NCBI RefSeq assembly: GCF_900101815.1
Contig: NZ_FNAO01000004.1
Location: 124,001-188,000 of the forward strand
Direction: 5' to 3'
DNA length: 64,000 nt
Source of the DNA: Pricia antarctica
Lineage (GTDB): Bacteria > Bacteroidota > Bacteroidia > Flavobacteriales > Flavobacteriaceae
Shown: positions 48,201 through 57,712 of the stretch, in pieces
How the letters are laid out: every line of letters starts with the position of its first letter
Numbering within the stretch: the first letter of the stretch is position 1
The notes under the pieces: model-generated
Told to the model about the DNA's origin: nothing
Seen by the model: only the letters and a program-made list of their open reading frames with translations
The model's database searches: none
Position numbers and translations under genes: made by a program

Positions 48201-49241
48201 ATGAAAAAAGTAGTGACTTTTGGGGAAATCATGTTGCGATTATCCCCTCCGGGATTTTTAAGGTTTTCGCAGACCAACAGTTTCGATGTCGTCTATGGTG
48301 GCGGTGAAAGTAATGTAGCGGTTTCGCTGGCTAATTATGGAGTTCCGGTGGATTTTGTCACCCGACTGCCCAAAAATGATATTGGGGAGTGCGCCCTGAT
48401 GGAGATGCGTAAAAGGGGAGTTGGTACCGACAAGATTGTATATGGGGGAGACCGCTTGGGAATCTACTTTTTGGAGACCGGGGCGGTAAGTCGCGGAAGT
48501 AAGGTGGTATATGATCGCGCCCATTCTGCCATTGCCGAGATAAAAAAGGGAATGATCGATTGGGATTCCGTTTTTGATGGTGTGGAATGGTTTCATTGGA
48601 CCGGAATCACTCCAGCAATTTCCCAGGGTGCTGCCGATGTTTGTCTAGAAGCCGTAAAAGCGGCCAAAGAAAAAGGCGTTACCGTTTCTACGGACTTGAA
48701 CTATCGCGCCAAATTATGGAAGTATGGCGTTGAACCCGAAGAAATTATGACAGAATTGACTTCCTACTGTGATATCATCCTTGGTAATGAGGAGGACGCT
48801 GAAAAACATTTCGGTATCAAGCCCGAAGGTTTGGATATTACCACCCAAGGCGAACATGTAAAAGCAGAGGCTTTTCTATCTGTTTGTCAACAGATGATGA
48901 AAAAATTCCCAGATGCCAAAAAGGTTATCACTACGTTGAGGGGATCGATTTCTGCATCCCACAACACATGGGCAGGTGTGCTTTATGATGGCAAGACCAT
49001 GTTTAAATCCCCCGAATACCAGATTACCCATATCGTCGATAGGGTAGGAGGCGGCGATTCATTTATGGGCGGGCTGATATATGGACTTCTAAAATATCCA
49101 GAGGACGACCAAAACGCTTTAAACTTCGCCGTAGCGGCGTCGTGCTTGAAACACACCATTGCAGGTGATGCCAATCTGTCGACAGTCGATGAAGTAGAAA
49201 AACTGATGGGCGGTGATGCGTCCGGTCGGGTAGCAAGGTGA
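48201..49241 (+). CDS. kdgK: 2-keto-3-deoxygluconate kinase
   Basis: A 346-residue PfkB-family kinase. It has the N-terminal VTFGEIMLRLSPPGFLRFSQ and the substrate segment GGGESNVAVSLANYG. The C-terminal PfkB signature GGGDSFMGG has the catalytic base D286. It phosphorylates KDG to KDPG, the step before the aldolase encoded next. It starts after a 167-base gap and probably has its own promoter. A REP-like palindrome separates it from the aldolase gene. Confidence 0.93.
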   Translation: MKKVVTFGEIMLRLSPPGFLRFSQTNSFDVVYGGGESNVAVSLANYGVPVDFVTRLPKNDIGECALMEMRKRGVGTDKIVYGGDRLGIYFLETGAVSRGSKVVYDRAHSAIAEIKKGMIDWDSVFDGVEWFHWTGITPAISQGAADVCLEAVKAAKEKGVTVSTDLNYRAKLWKYGVEPEEIMTELTSYCDIILGNEEDAEKHFGIKPEGLDITTQGEHVKAEAFLSVCQQMMKKFPDAKKVITTLRGSISASHNTWAGVLYDGKTMFKSPEYQITHIVDRVGGGDSFMGGLIYGLLKYPEDDQNALNFAVAASCLKHTIAGDANLSTVDEVEKLMGGDASGRVAR

Positions 49242-49253
49242 TTCAAATTCATA

Positions 49254-49360
49254 ATTGCGACGAGCGGCATACAATGCTTACCATTTAATACTATATTTCT
49301 GCGACGCGGCAATCTGTAGAACCTTCTAGAATATTCTATAGATTGCTCTGCTTCGCTCGT
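49254..49360. repeat. REP-like palindromic element between kdgK and the KDPG aldolase gene
   Basis: Nested inverted repeats. ACGAGCG at 49260-49266 pairs with CGCTCGT at 49354-49360. GCAATCTGTAGAA (49309-49321) pairs with TTCTATAGATTGC (49334-49346), with one G-U. The sequence resembles ATTGCGA-CGAGCG...GATTGC...GCTTCGCTCG elements that occur repeatedly between genes in many bacterial genomes. The transcript could fold into a stable hairpin between the two coding regions. Confidence 0.7.
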
Positions 49361-49381
49361 AATAATTCAATAAAAGAAACG

Positions 49382-50050
49382 ATGGCACAGTTTACAAGAA
49401 TAGAAGTAATAAAAATAATGGAAGAAACCGGCATGGTGCCGTTGTTCTACCACCCAGATGTCGAACTTGGAAAAAAGGTCTTAAAAGCCTGTTACGACGG
49501 CGGTTCACGTTTGCTGGAATTCACGGCTCGTGGGGATTTCGCTTTCGAGGTTTTTCACGAACTGAACAAATTCGCAATTAAAGAACTTCCAGGTATGGTC
49601 ATGGGCGTTGGCTCAATTACGGATGCCGCAGCGGCCAGTATGTTTATGCAAATGGGCGCAAATTTCATAGTTACCCCGACCTTACGTGAGGATATCGCCA
49701 TCGTTTGCAACCGCAGAAAGATACTTTGGTCTCCAGGCTGCGGCACCCTGACCGAAATCAACCGCGCAGAGGAACTGGGCTGTGAAATTGTCAAACTCTT
49801 TCCCGGAGATATCTATGGCCCAGGATTCGTCAAGGCCATTAAAGGACCACAACCCTGGACGAGTGTAATGCCCACCGGGGGTGTCAGCACGGACGAGGAC
49901 AACCTGAAAGGCTGGTTCAACGCAGGTGTAACTTGTGTAGGTATGGGATCCCAAATGATCAGTAAGGATATTCTGGCCAACAAAGATTTCGACGGACTTG
50001 AAAAAAGGGTGAAAGAAACTTTGGCGTTGATCAAGAAACTGAGAAGTTGA
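49382..50050 (+). CDS. 2-keto-3-deoxy-6-phosphogluconate aldolase
   Basis: A 222-residue TIM-barrel class I aldolase (Eda family) that splits KDPG into pyruvate and glyceraldehyde 3-phosphate. It contains E46 in LLEFTAR and the Schiff-base lysine K138 in CEIVKLFPGD. Also present are GVGSITDAAAASMFMQMGA and the phosphate-binding PTGGVS. I start at the ATG at 49382. An earlier TTG lies within the REP-like element. It completes the kinase/aldolase pair with kdgK. Confidence 0.93.
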   Translation: MAQFTRIEVIKIMEETGMVPLFYHPDVELGKKVLKACYDGGSRLLEFTARGDFAFEVFHELNKFAIKELPGMVMGVGSITDAAAASMFMQMGANFIVTPTLREDIAIVCNRRKILWSPGCGTLTEINRAEELGCEIVKLFPGDIYGPGFVKAIKGPQPWTSVMPTGGVSTDEDNLKGWFNAGVTCVGMGSQMISKDILANKDFDGLEKRVKETLALIKKLRS

Positions 50051-50058
50051 TTTTCCGT

Positions 50059-50090
50059 TAAACGCTAAACGCTAAACGCTAAACGCTAAA
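50059..50090. repeat. Four tandem 7-base repeats
   Basis: TAAACGC repeated four times (50059-50086) with a partial fifth copy. It starts 8 bases after the KDPG aldolase stop. Slippage-prone simple repeat. The function is unknown. Confidence 0.85.
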
Positions 50091-50176
50091 TGAGTTTGGT
50101 ATTTATCTCTGGTTGTGTATATTTCCTCATGGTCTTATACCGAATTCGAGTGTGACTCACGTAAAACGCTTGACGT

Positions 50177-51379
50177 TTATTCCAAAATGGATTTCTTGAT
50201 TCCCATTTCCAATCCCCGTAACTCCCCCAGACCGCGCAAGCGGCCAATGGCCGAATAGCCGGGGTTCGTTTTTTTGTGCAGGTCATCCAACATTTGATGG
50301 CCGTGATCAGGGCGCATCGGAATTTGATGATCCTCTCGCCCCTCCGCTTTTCGTTTATTCTCCTCTTGCAGTATTTTTTTGATTAAATCATACATGGGTA
50401 CATCTCCTTCTAAGTGATTCGCCTCATAGAAATTGCCCTCGCCATCACGTTGGGTACTTCTGAGATGTAGAAAATGTACACGATCGGCAAAGCGTTCGAA
50501 CATCCTAAGGATATCATTATCTTCCCTGACCCCTAAAGAACCCGTGCAAAACGTTATGCCGTTATGAACGGATTTTACCTTGTCGAAGATATAGGCATAA
50601 TCCTTTTCCGTACCCATTATTCGGGGTAGGCCCAAAATCGAAAACGGAGGGTCGTCGGGGTGAATGCACATACGAATGCCATTTTCTTCGGCTACGGGAA
50701 TCACTTCCTCTAAAAAATGCACGAGATGGTCGCGCATTTCAGTTTCCCCGATATTTTCATACGTATCTAAAATACGCTGGAACTTGCTAAGGTCGTAGCC
50801 CTTCTCAGGTACGGGATAACCTTCCGAAGAACCAGGTAAGCCTGCAATAATGGTTTTCACCAATTCCCAGATTTTGTTTTCGGACATTTTTTCGAAACGT
50901 TCTTTGGCAGCGGCAATTTGGTCTTTGGTATAGGTCTCCTCGGCATTGGGCCGCTTGAGAATAAAAAGGTCAAACGCGGCGAGAGCGTTGAATTCAAACC
51001 GTAAGGCCTTCGAGCCGTCTTCGACTTCGTAATCTAGGCTAGTGCGTGTCCAGTCCAACACAGGCATAAAATTGTAGCAGACAATCTTCACATCACACCG
51101 CGCCAAATTTTTAAGGCTTTGTTTGTAATTTTCAATGTGTTGCTTATAGTCGCCCTTTTGTGTTTTGATGCTCTCGTGAATCGGTAAGGATTCCACAACC
51201 GACCAAACGAGTCCGCTATCTTCAATTTTCTTTTTACGCTTTTGGATTTCAGCTACCTCCCAAACCTCCCCATTGGGAATGTGGTGAAGGGCGTTTACGA
51301 TACCGGTAGCTCCGGCCTGTTTGATATCCTGAAGACTAACGGGATCGCTCGGTCCGTACCATCGCCATGTTTGTTCCAT
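50177..51379 (-). CDS. uxuA: Mannonate dehydratase
   Basis: A 400-residue TIM-barrel enzyme that dehydrates D-mannonate to KDG in the glucuronate pathway. The start [21 protein letters not shown] is diagnostic. Also seen are the metal-binding and substrate regions [33 protein letters not shown] and [10 protein letters not shown]. Length is normal. It is transcribed after the SDR-type mannonate oxidoreductase gene, which makes its substrate from fructuronate. Confidence 0.96.
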   Translation of the reverse strand: MEQTWRWYGPSDPVSLQDIKQAGATGIVNALHHIPNGEVWEVAEIQKRKKKIEDSGLVWSVVESLPIHESIKTQKGDYKQHIENYKQSLKNLARCDVKIVCYNFMPVLDWTRTSLDYEVEDGSKALRFEFNALAAFDLFILKRPNAEETYTKDQIAAAKERFEKMSENKIWELVKTIIAGLPGSSEGYPVPEKGYDLSKFQRILDTYENIGETEMRDHLVHFLEEVIPVAEENGIRMCIHPDDPPFSILGLPRIMGTEKDYAYIFDKVKSVHNGITFCTGSLGVREDNDILRMFERFADRVHFLHLRSTQRDGEGNFYEANHLEGDVPMYDLIKKILQEENKRKAEGREDHQIPMRPDHGHQMLDDLHKKTNPGYSAIGRLRGLGELRGLEMGIKKSILE

Positions 51380-51467
51380 TTCTAATTTTATTTTAGACTT
51401 TATAAACGCTATGTATTGCGTCTATTTAGCATTCAATTTTGTATTGGCAACTTCTCTGAATACGAAT

Positions 51468-52274
51468 TTAAACCCCACTAAATGCACTAAATCCGCCATC
51501 TACCGGAAGTACGATTCCCGTAATAAACTTAGCCGCATCGCTACATAAAAAGTGGATGGCTCCATTTAATTCTTCAGCGTCCCCGAAGCGGCCCATGGGC
51601 GTGTTTCTGATGATGGTCTCTCCGCGCTGGGTAAACGAACCGTCTTCGTTGATCAACAAGGCCTTGTTCTGTTTTCCTATAAAAAACCCCGGTGCGATGG
51701 CATTTACGCGTACGCCCTCTCCGAATTTTGTGGCCATTTCAACGGCCATCCATCGGGTGAAATTTTCCATGGCCGCTTTAGAGGCCGAATATCCCGCAAC
51801 CCTAGTAATGGCACGTTCGACCGCCATGGACGAGTAATTGATAATCACCCCTACTTTTTGATCGGCCATGGTTTTCCCGAAAATTAATGAGGGAAGTACC
51901 GTTCCGTTTAGATTCAGGTCGGTCACTTTTTTAAAATCGTCCATCGAAAGATCGAAAATCGTTTTATCGGGGGCGATAGTCGCACCGGGCAGATTTCCTC
52001 CTGCAATATTTAGAAGAATATCGATTCTTCCAAAATCGTTCATAATCTGTAATTTGGCGTTCTGCAAGGATTCTTCATTCAAAATATCCGCTTCATAAGC
52101 CTCGGCCTTTCCACCGATCTTCGCTATTTCTTCCAATAAGGACTGTAGCGAAGATTTCTTTCGGCTCAGCAACGCTAGTTTTACTCCGGCTCGGGCCAGA
52201 CTTTTGGCAACGCTTCCCGCCAAGGCTCCGCTGGCACCTGTTATAATCGCAATTTTATTTTTAATTTCGAACAT
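51468..52274 (-). CDS. SDR-type D-mannonate oxidoreductase (fructuronate reductase)
   Basis: A 268-residue SDR with the nucleotide-binding TGASGALAG (residues 12-20) and the segment NIAGGNLPGATI. The catalytic part reads INYSSMAVERAI, then GYSASKAAMENFTRWMAVE, with Tyr and Lys of YSASK. Several Bacteroidota use an SDR of this type in place of UxuB for the fructuronate-to-mannonate step. The call rests on its position next to uxuA (gap 88 bases) and on resemblance, so a related sugar-acid oxidoreductase remains possible. Confidence 0.8.
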   Translation of the reverse strand: MFEIKNKIAIITGASGALAGSVAKSLARAGVKLALLSRKKSSLQSLLEEIAKIGGKAEAYEADILNEESLQNAKLQIMNDFGRIDILLNIAGGNLPGATIAPDKTIFDLSMDDFKKVTDLNLNGTVLPSLIFGKTMADQKVGVIINYSSMAVERAITRVAGYSASKAAMENFTRWMAVEMATKFGEGVRVNAIAPGFFIGKQNKALLINEDGSFTQRGETIIRNTPMGRFGDAEELNGAIHFLCSDAAKFITGIVLPVDGGFSAFSGV

Positions 52275-52402
52275 AGGTTGTTTTTATGGAAAGGCAAGAT
52301 AAAACAATATCCTGTTAAAAATAGGCATCAAAGCCTTTGGATTTTATCTTATCTTAGAAAAACCGTTATTTTTATCTCATTAAACCTTAAAAACTTTACT
52401 CC

Positions 52403-53236
52403 ATGCAAATTTATAAGACTCCGGAAGGCGCCATCATCAAACAAAATGATGCATTTTACCGTAAAAAAGTAGATAATTGGGATACTTTTCTAAACCGAAA
52501 AAATCTGTATCAGACTTTACTAAAGGAGGTTCAACATATGGACTCCATCTCCAAAGAAAGTCTGCCAAAAACGCTACAACCCCCTATGGGTACGCAGGAA
52601 ATATGGGCATCGGGAGTAACCTATATGCGAAGCCGCGAAGCCCGTATGGAAGAGTCAAAAAAAGCAGGCGGCGGCAGTTTTTATGATCGTGTATACGATG
52701 CCGACCGTCCTGAACTTTTCTTTAAGGCTACCCCACAGCGCACCGTAGGCCATGGCGGAACAGTGCGTATCCGAAAAGACTCGGATTGGGACGTGCCGGA
52801 ACCGGAACTCACGCTTTTTATAAGTTCTGAAGGTAGTATTGAAGGCTATACCATTGGCAACGATATGAGCTCCCGAAGCATCGAGGGCGAAAACCCCCTA
52901 TATCTTCCCCAGGCAAAGACCTATGAAGGTTGCGCGGGATTGGGACCTTGTATTTATGTACCGGAAAAGCCCATATCTCCCGATACTAAAATACAGTTGG
53001 AAATTCTTCGGGACGGCGAAAGCGTATTTTCAGATCAGATTGCCGTTAGCCAAATGAAACGGAAACACACTGAATTGGTGGAATTTCTGTTCAGGGAATG
53101 CGACTTCCCTAACGGCTGTTTTTTGATGACGGGTACCGGTATCATTCCTCCCGACGATTTTACTTTGAAAGTCGGCGATGAAGTGCGGATTGCGATAGAC
53201 CATATCGGGACATTGGTTAATGTCGTAGGAAGCTAG
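52403..53236 (+). CDS. FAH-family 2-keto-3-deoxy-sugar-acid dehydratase-like enzyme
   Basis: A 277-residue FAH-superfamily protein. The metal site region has VPEPEL (E133, E135), IGNDMSSR (D154) and [12 protein letters not shown] (161-172). That last block is, as I recall, typical of 2-keto-3-deoxy-pentonate dehydratases (KdaD type) rather than fumarylacetoacetases. Such enzymes make 2-oxoglutarate semialdehyde. It begins at ATG 52403 and is divergent from the SDR-type reductase gene. The convergent neighbour, 20 bases away, is a fuconolactonase-like hydrolase, which suggests an aldonate side pathway. Substrate is inferred, not proven. Confidence 0.75.
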   Translation: MQIYKTPEGAIIKQNDAFYRKKVDNWDTFLNRKNLYQTLLKEVQHMDSISKESLPKTLQPPMGTQEIWASGVTYMRSREARMEESKKAGGGSFYDRVYDADRPELFFKATPQRTVGHGGTVRIRKDSDWDVPEPELTLFISSEGSIEGYTIGNDMSSRSIEGENPLYLPQAKTYEGCAGLGPCIYVPEKPISPDTKIQLEILRDGESVFSDQIAVSQMKRKHTELVEFLFRECDFPNGCFLMTGTGIIPPDDFTLKVGDEVRIAIDHIGTLVNVVGS

Positions 53237-53255
53237 GGGTTGATCTTAAAAACAA

Positions 53256-54083
53256 CTATAGCCGATAAAACGCCAAGGCATTTTGACCCATAATGTTATT
53301 TTGGTCGTTTTCGCCCAGTGCTGAAATAAAATCCGTTACCACCGCTTTGACCTGTCCATAATTCCCGGCCACTAGACATACCGGCCAATCGGAGCCGAAC
53401 ATAAGCCTTTCGCTACCAAAAACCTCCAAAACATGGTGTAGGTAGGGGTGTATCTGTTCTGGTGTCCATGAGTTATAGTCCGCCTCGGTAATCATGCCCG
53501 ATACCTTGCAATAGACGTTTTCGTGTTGGGCAATAGCTTCCATTAATAATGCCCATCCTTCATAAAATCCATTTTTTATATAAGGCTTGGCGATATGGTC
53601 GATGACAAATTTTTGATTGGGGAAGTGTTTTACAAACTCCAACACCGAACCCAACTGGTGCGGGAAAACCAAAATATCATAGGTATACCCGTATTTTTCC
53701 AAATAGGATATCCCTCGCATAAATTCGGGGCGCAATAAGAAATTGGGATCGGCCTCGCCCTGAACGATATGACGCCAGCCTTTTAATTTTTCGTTGGATG
53801 CGTATTTCCCTAGGGTTTCCTCCACGTTTTCGGCACGCAGATCCGCCCAGCCGACGACTCCTTTTATAAAATCTGTATTGCGTGCCAGATCAAGCAAAAA
53901 ATCTGTTTCCTTAAGGGTTTGGTCAGCCTGTACGGCAACACAGCCGTCGATTTCATTTCCGCTATAGACGATTTTTAGGTCGGAGGGGAGGAAATCACGT
54001 CGAATGGAGGCCATTGTATCATCGATCCAAGTGTGTTTTTCAGGATTGTATTTCCAAAAATGTTGGTGGGAGTCTATGGTCAT
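53256..54083 (-). CDS. Amidohydrolase, L-fuconolactonase-like
   Basis: A 275-residue amidohydrolase (COG3618/amidohydro_2). The N-terminal metal pair lies in IDSHQHFWKY (H6, H8). Later conserved parts are FVIDHIAKP, CKVSGM and MFGSDWPVC. Members hydrolyse sugar lactones such as L-fucono-1,5-lactone to aldonates. It is the third gene after uxaA and uxaB on this strand (gap 92 bases) and is convergent with the FAH-family gene. A uronate- or aldonate-lactone substrate is an inference. Confidence 0.85.
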   Translation of the reverse strand: MTIDSHQHFWKYNPEKHTWIDDTMASIRRDFLPSDLKIVYSGNEIDGCVAVQADQTLKETDFLLDLARNTDFIKGVVGWADLRAENVEETLGKYASNEKLKGWRHIVQGEADPNFLLRPEFMRGISYLEKYGYTYDILVFPHQLGSVLEFVKHFPNQKFVIDHIAKPYIKNGFYEGWALLMEAIAQHENVYCKVSGMITEADYNSWTPEQIHPYLHHVLEVFGSERLMFGSDWPVCLVAGNYGQVKAVVTDFISALGENDQNNIMGQNALAFYRL

Positions 54084-54175
54084 ATTATTTATCTTTAAAT
54101 TGAATCTTGGCGATTAGTTACTATATGGTTTTTAGCCTAGACGGTATGCCTTTTTGTCTATTTGAACTTTAGGTT

Positions 54176-55636
54176 TTAGCCGTGCAGTCTTTCATTTTTA
54201 AGGGCTTGACGAATACCTTTTTTATCAATCTCATCTATATTTCTTGAAACACTTTCGACCAATCCGTCAATCTTTGTCAAATCCTCTTTCCAAATTGAGG
54301 TATTGCTTAATAGGGATTGAGATAATTCTTTCAGTGTCAATTCATTGGAATCGTATTTTATCCATTGGGATGCAAAAATATCCAAGACCTTTTGATCGTC
54401 TTTTAGAGGGATGGATTCCCCATCGATTTCCCCCTTGTAAAATCGTATCAAGGCGGATAGGCCGAAAACGATACGTTTGGGCAATCTCCCTTCGTTGGTG
54501 TAATAATCTTTCAAGGTCGGTAATAGACGGGCAATGAATTTGGAGGTACTGTTCAAGGATATACTGATTAGCTGATGCTTTAAAAGCGGATTACGAAAAC
54601 GGTCCAGAACATCGGATACGAATTTTCGTTTGATATCATCGGGAAAGTCCAAGGTCTTTGCTGCTTCTTCCAATAAAAGGGATGCTACATAACTGCTGAT
54701 CGTTTTATCGTCCATCGCTTCCTTCACAAAACGAATGCCGGCCAAGTAGGCCACCGGTACCATAGCGGTATGCGCGCCGTTCAAAATGCGGACTTTCATC
54801 TCACGATAGAGCGCAAGGTCGTTTACAAACGCGACGTTCAAGTCTGTTTGGGAAAAAGGGAGCTCTTTTTGTACGGCATCGGGACCTTGAATGACCCAGC
54901 TGTGATAATATTCCCCCGCCACCAAAAGTTCATCTTCGTAACCCAGTTCCTCTTGAATGTTCCCTGCCCTTTCTTTTGGGTAGCCCGATACGATACGGTC
55001 GACCAACGTACTACAAAAATGGTTGGCGGAATCAATCCATTCGGTGAAATCACTATCCAATTGCCAGCTATCGGCATAGGCTAGTACACATTTTTTTAAG
55101 GCATCACCATTGTTTTCAATCAATTCGCAAGGAAGTAAAATACAGCCTTTCGAGGTGTCGCCTTTAAAATACTGGAAGCGATGGTGCAGCCAAATGGTCA
55201 GTTTAGCAGGAAATTCGGTGGGGGGTTTATCCTCGAATGAATCTTCCTCATTGAATTTAATCCCAGCTTCGGTCGTGTTGGACACTATAAATCGCAAATC
55301 GGGATTTTTCGCCAAATCCAAATAGGCTTCCCATTCGGTATAACAATTCACGACTTTTCGGACAGAGGTTACCAGGGATTTCTCCGCGACCAGTTCGCCA
55401 TTCTTTATACCGTCAAGAACTACTGTATAAAGTCCATCTTGGGCCTTTAGTTCCGAATAATCCCCTCCTATTGTAGGTTTCACGATGGCGATACCACCAT
55501 TGAAGTTGGTTTCTTTATTCAGAACTTCTACCATCCAGTCCACAAAGGCACGTAGAAAATTGCCTCCACCGAATTGCAGCATCTTTATGGGGAGATCTTG
55601 ATTTTGGTTTGTTGTTTTTCTGTTTAGGGAACGCAT
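54176..55636 (-). CDS. uxaB: Tagaturonate reductase
   Basis: A 486-residue member of the polyol dehydrogenase family (mannitol/UxuB-UxaB type). It has the N-terminal nucleotide-binding segment IKMLQFGGGNFLRAFVDWMV and the C-terminal ILNGAHTAMVPVAYLAG motif. It reduces tagaturonate to altronate with NADH. The extended length and IVSNTTEAGI are typical of UxaB. It follows uxaA with a 135-base gap on the same strand. Confidence 0.93.
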   Translation of the reverse strand: MRSLNRKTTNQNQDLPIKMLQFGGGNFLRAFVDWMVEVLNKETNFNGGIAIVKPTIGGDYSELKAQDGLYTVVLDGIKNGELVAEKSLVTSVRKVVNCYTEWEAYLDLAKNPDLRFIVSNTTEAGIKFNEEDSFEDKPPTEFPAKLTIWLHHRFQYFKGDTSKGCILLPCELIENNGDALKKCVLAYADSWQLDSDFTEWIDSANHFCSTLVDRIVSGYPKERAGNIQEELGYEDELLVAGEYYHSWVIQGPDAVQKELPFSQTDLNVAFVNDLALYREMKVRILNGAHTAMVPVAYLAGIRFVKEAMDDKTISSYVASLLLEEAAKTLDFPDDIKRKFVSDVLDRFRNPLLKHQLISISLNSTSKFIARLLPTLKDYYTNEGRLPKRIVFGLSALIRFYKGEIDGESIPLKDDQKVLDIFASQWIKYDSNELTLKELSQSLLSNTSIWKEDLTKIDGLVESVSRNIDEIDKKGIRQALKNERLHG

Positions 55637-55771
55637 GTTCTAAAATTGATTTTTACTTATCCATATCTTTTAGATTTGATGGCCGGATTCAAATGTTCTT
55701 CCATAAACAATTCGAACGCAGCAATCCACTGACTGTATTTAACTTGACCACTTTAGTTTGAACTTAAACTT

Positions 55772-57424
55772 TTATAGCGAAATTCCACGTTTCCAGGGAA
55801 TAAAATCTTCCTGTCCCAACCGTACGGCAGCAGGCGTTACTTCCCCACTGGCGACTTTGACGATATATTCTAAAAGTTCCTCACCCTTGCTTTCTATCGT
55901 ATCCTCACCTGTGATAATAGTTCCAGAATTGAAATCGATAAGATCTTTCATACGCTCGCTCAAGCTGTTGTTACTTGAAATCTTAATGACTTGGGCAACA
56001 GGATTTCCTGTGGGTGTACCTAAACCTGTGGTAAAGCATATAATGCTGCAGCCCGAGCCGGCCAGTCCCGTGGTGCTTTCGACATCGTTACCGGGCGTAC
56101 ACAATAGGTTAAGTCCTTTTTTGGATACCGGTTCGGTATAATCCAACACATCGGTAACGAGGCTGGTACCGCCCTTTTTGGCCGCTCCGGCGGACTTCAT
56201 TGCATCGGTGATCAGTCCGTCTTTAATGTTGCCGGGCGAAGGATTATTTTCGAATCCGGAACCTACGGCTACCGCTCTTTCGGAATAGGCGCGCATTAAA
56301 TTGGCAAATTTCTCCGCATTTTCTTCCGTATCGCAGCGATTGATGAGTTCTTGTTCCACGCCGTTAAGTTCGGGAAATTCCGACAATACGGTGGTCGCTC
56401 CTAGGGCTACCAACAAATCAGATGCATAGCCTAAGGCTGGGTTCGCCGAAATTCCCGAGAATCCGTCCGAACCTCCGCATTCCAGCCCCAATACCAAATG
56501 GGATAAAGGTGCAGGCTTTCGCTGGGTTTTATTGGCTTCTATGAGGCCCAAAAAAGTCCTTTTTACGGCATCGGCAATAAAATGGCGTTCGCTTTTACTC
56601 TGCTGCTGTTCTAATACATGTAAGGGTTTTGAAAAATTCGGATCCCGTTTTTTAATTGCTTCCTCCAGAATTTTATACTGGGCATTTTGGCATCCTAAGC
56701 TTAAGATAGTCGCTCCCGCGGTATTGGGATGGGTGATGTAGCCCGCCAACAAGTTGCAGAGCGTTTCGGAATCTTGACGGATTCCCCCGCATCCACCATC
56801 GTGATTCAGGAATTTAATGCCATCCACATTGGGGAAGGTCCGGTTCCGTTTGATATCCTCGGAAGTACGGATGATTTCCGAAGATAGGAGCTCCTCTTGC
56901 GAAGCTCCTTTTTCATATTGACGAACAAGGGTTTCCGTATCTACCACAAAATCATGTTCCGTATGGTATCCCAAAGATTTTAATAAGGCGGATTTAATTA
57001 CATCTACATTCCTGTTTTCACAGAATACCAAGGGTATGACAAGCCAATGGTTCGCCGTACCCACTTTGCCGTCGGCCCTTTGGTATCCATTAAAGGTGGT
57101 GCTTTCCCATTTAGAGACATCGGGAGCGTTCCAAGATGATTTTTGTTTTCCGGTGGCATATTCCGAGGAGGCGTGCACCACGTTTTCGGTAGTGATCGTT
57201 TCCCCCTGTACGATGGGCTTCACGGCCTTTCCCACGAGAGCCCCATACATTAAGATTTCATCGCCCACTGCTAGGTCATTGACCGCAAATTTGTGTTTGG
57301 CCCTGGTAGTACCGACTAATTTAAAATCGTAATCTTCATGATGAACTAGTGTGCCTTCAGGCAAATCTGCCAACGCGGCCAAAACATTGTCTTCTGGATG
57401 TAATTGTATATATTTTTTTGACAT
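55772..57424 (-). CDS. uxaA: Altronate dehydratase
   Basis: A 550-residue iron-dependent dehydratase (UxaA/GarD family) that converts altronate to KDG. It begins MSKKYIQLHPEDNVLAALAD with the SAF domain (about 1-90). Later comes the main domain with ILSLGCQNAQ, VLGLECGGSDGFSGISANPALG and the cluster-region segment LLCTPGNDVESTTGLAGSGC. I use the ATG at 57424. A longer frame to 57544 adds 40 residues without homology. Together with uxaB it forms the galacturonate branch. Confidence 0.95.
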   Translation of the reverse strand: MSKKYIQLHPEDNVLAALADLPEGTLVHHEDYDFKLVGTTRAKHKFAVNDLAVGDEILMYGALVGKAVKPIVQGETITTENVVHASSEYATGKQKSSWNAPDVSKWESTTFNGYQRADGKVGTANHWLVIPLVFCENRNVDVIKSALLKSLGYHTEHDFVVDTETLVRQYEKGASQEELLSSEIIRTSEDIKRNRTFPNVDGIKFLNHDGGCGGIRQDSETLCNLLAGYITHPNTAGATILSLGCQNAQYKILEEAIKKRDPNFSKPLHVLEQQQSKSERHFIADAVKRTFLGLIEANKTQRKPAPLSHLVLGLECGGSDGFSGISANPALGYASDLLVALGATTVLSEFPELNGVEQELINRCDTEENAEKFANLMRAYSERAVAVGSGFENNPSPGNIKDGLITDAMKSAGAAKKGGTSLVTDVLDYTEPVSKKGLNLLCTPGNDVESTTGLAGSGCSIICFTTGLGTPTGNPVAQVIKISSNNSLSERMKDLIDFNSGTIITGEDTIESKGEELLEYIVKVASGEVTPAAVRLGQEDFIPWKRGISL

Positions 57425-57712
57425 TATTATGGGGTGTTGGATTTTAAAGGTAAACCTAGCTGATCTGCAATCTCTAATAAAGAACTCATTAGGGCTTATT
57501 GTTTGGAACCGAGAATATGGGCTTTTGAGATCATATGAAGTCATTTTTTAAAAGCATAGCAGGGCTACGGTTTTTAAAAATGCGAAAATAGAGCCTCAAA
57601 ATGTGATATTCGTCCGTGAAAGAAAAAGTCTAAATGAGTTCATTTTTTATTAGTGGGTTAAAAATACAATTTTGAATGCTTAATTTTGAACCGATACCTG
57701 AAATTAGCAACT

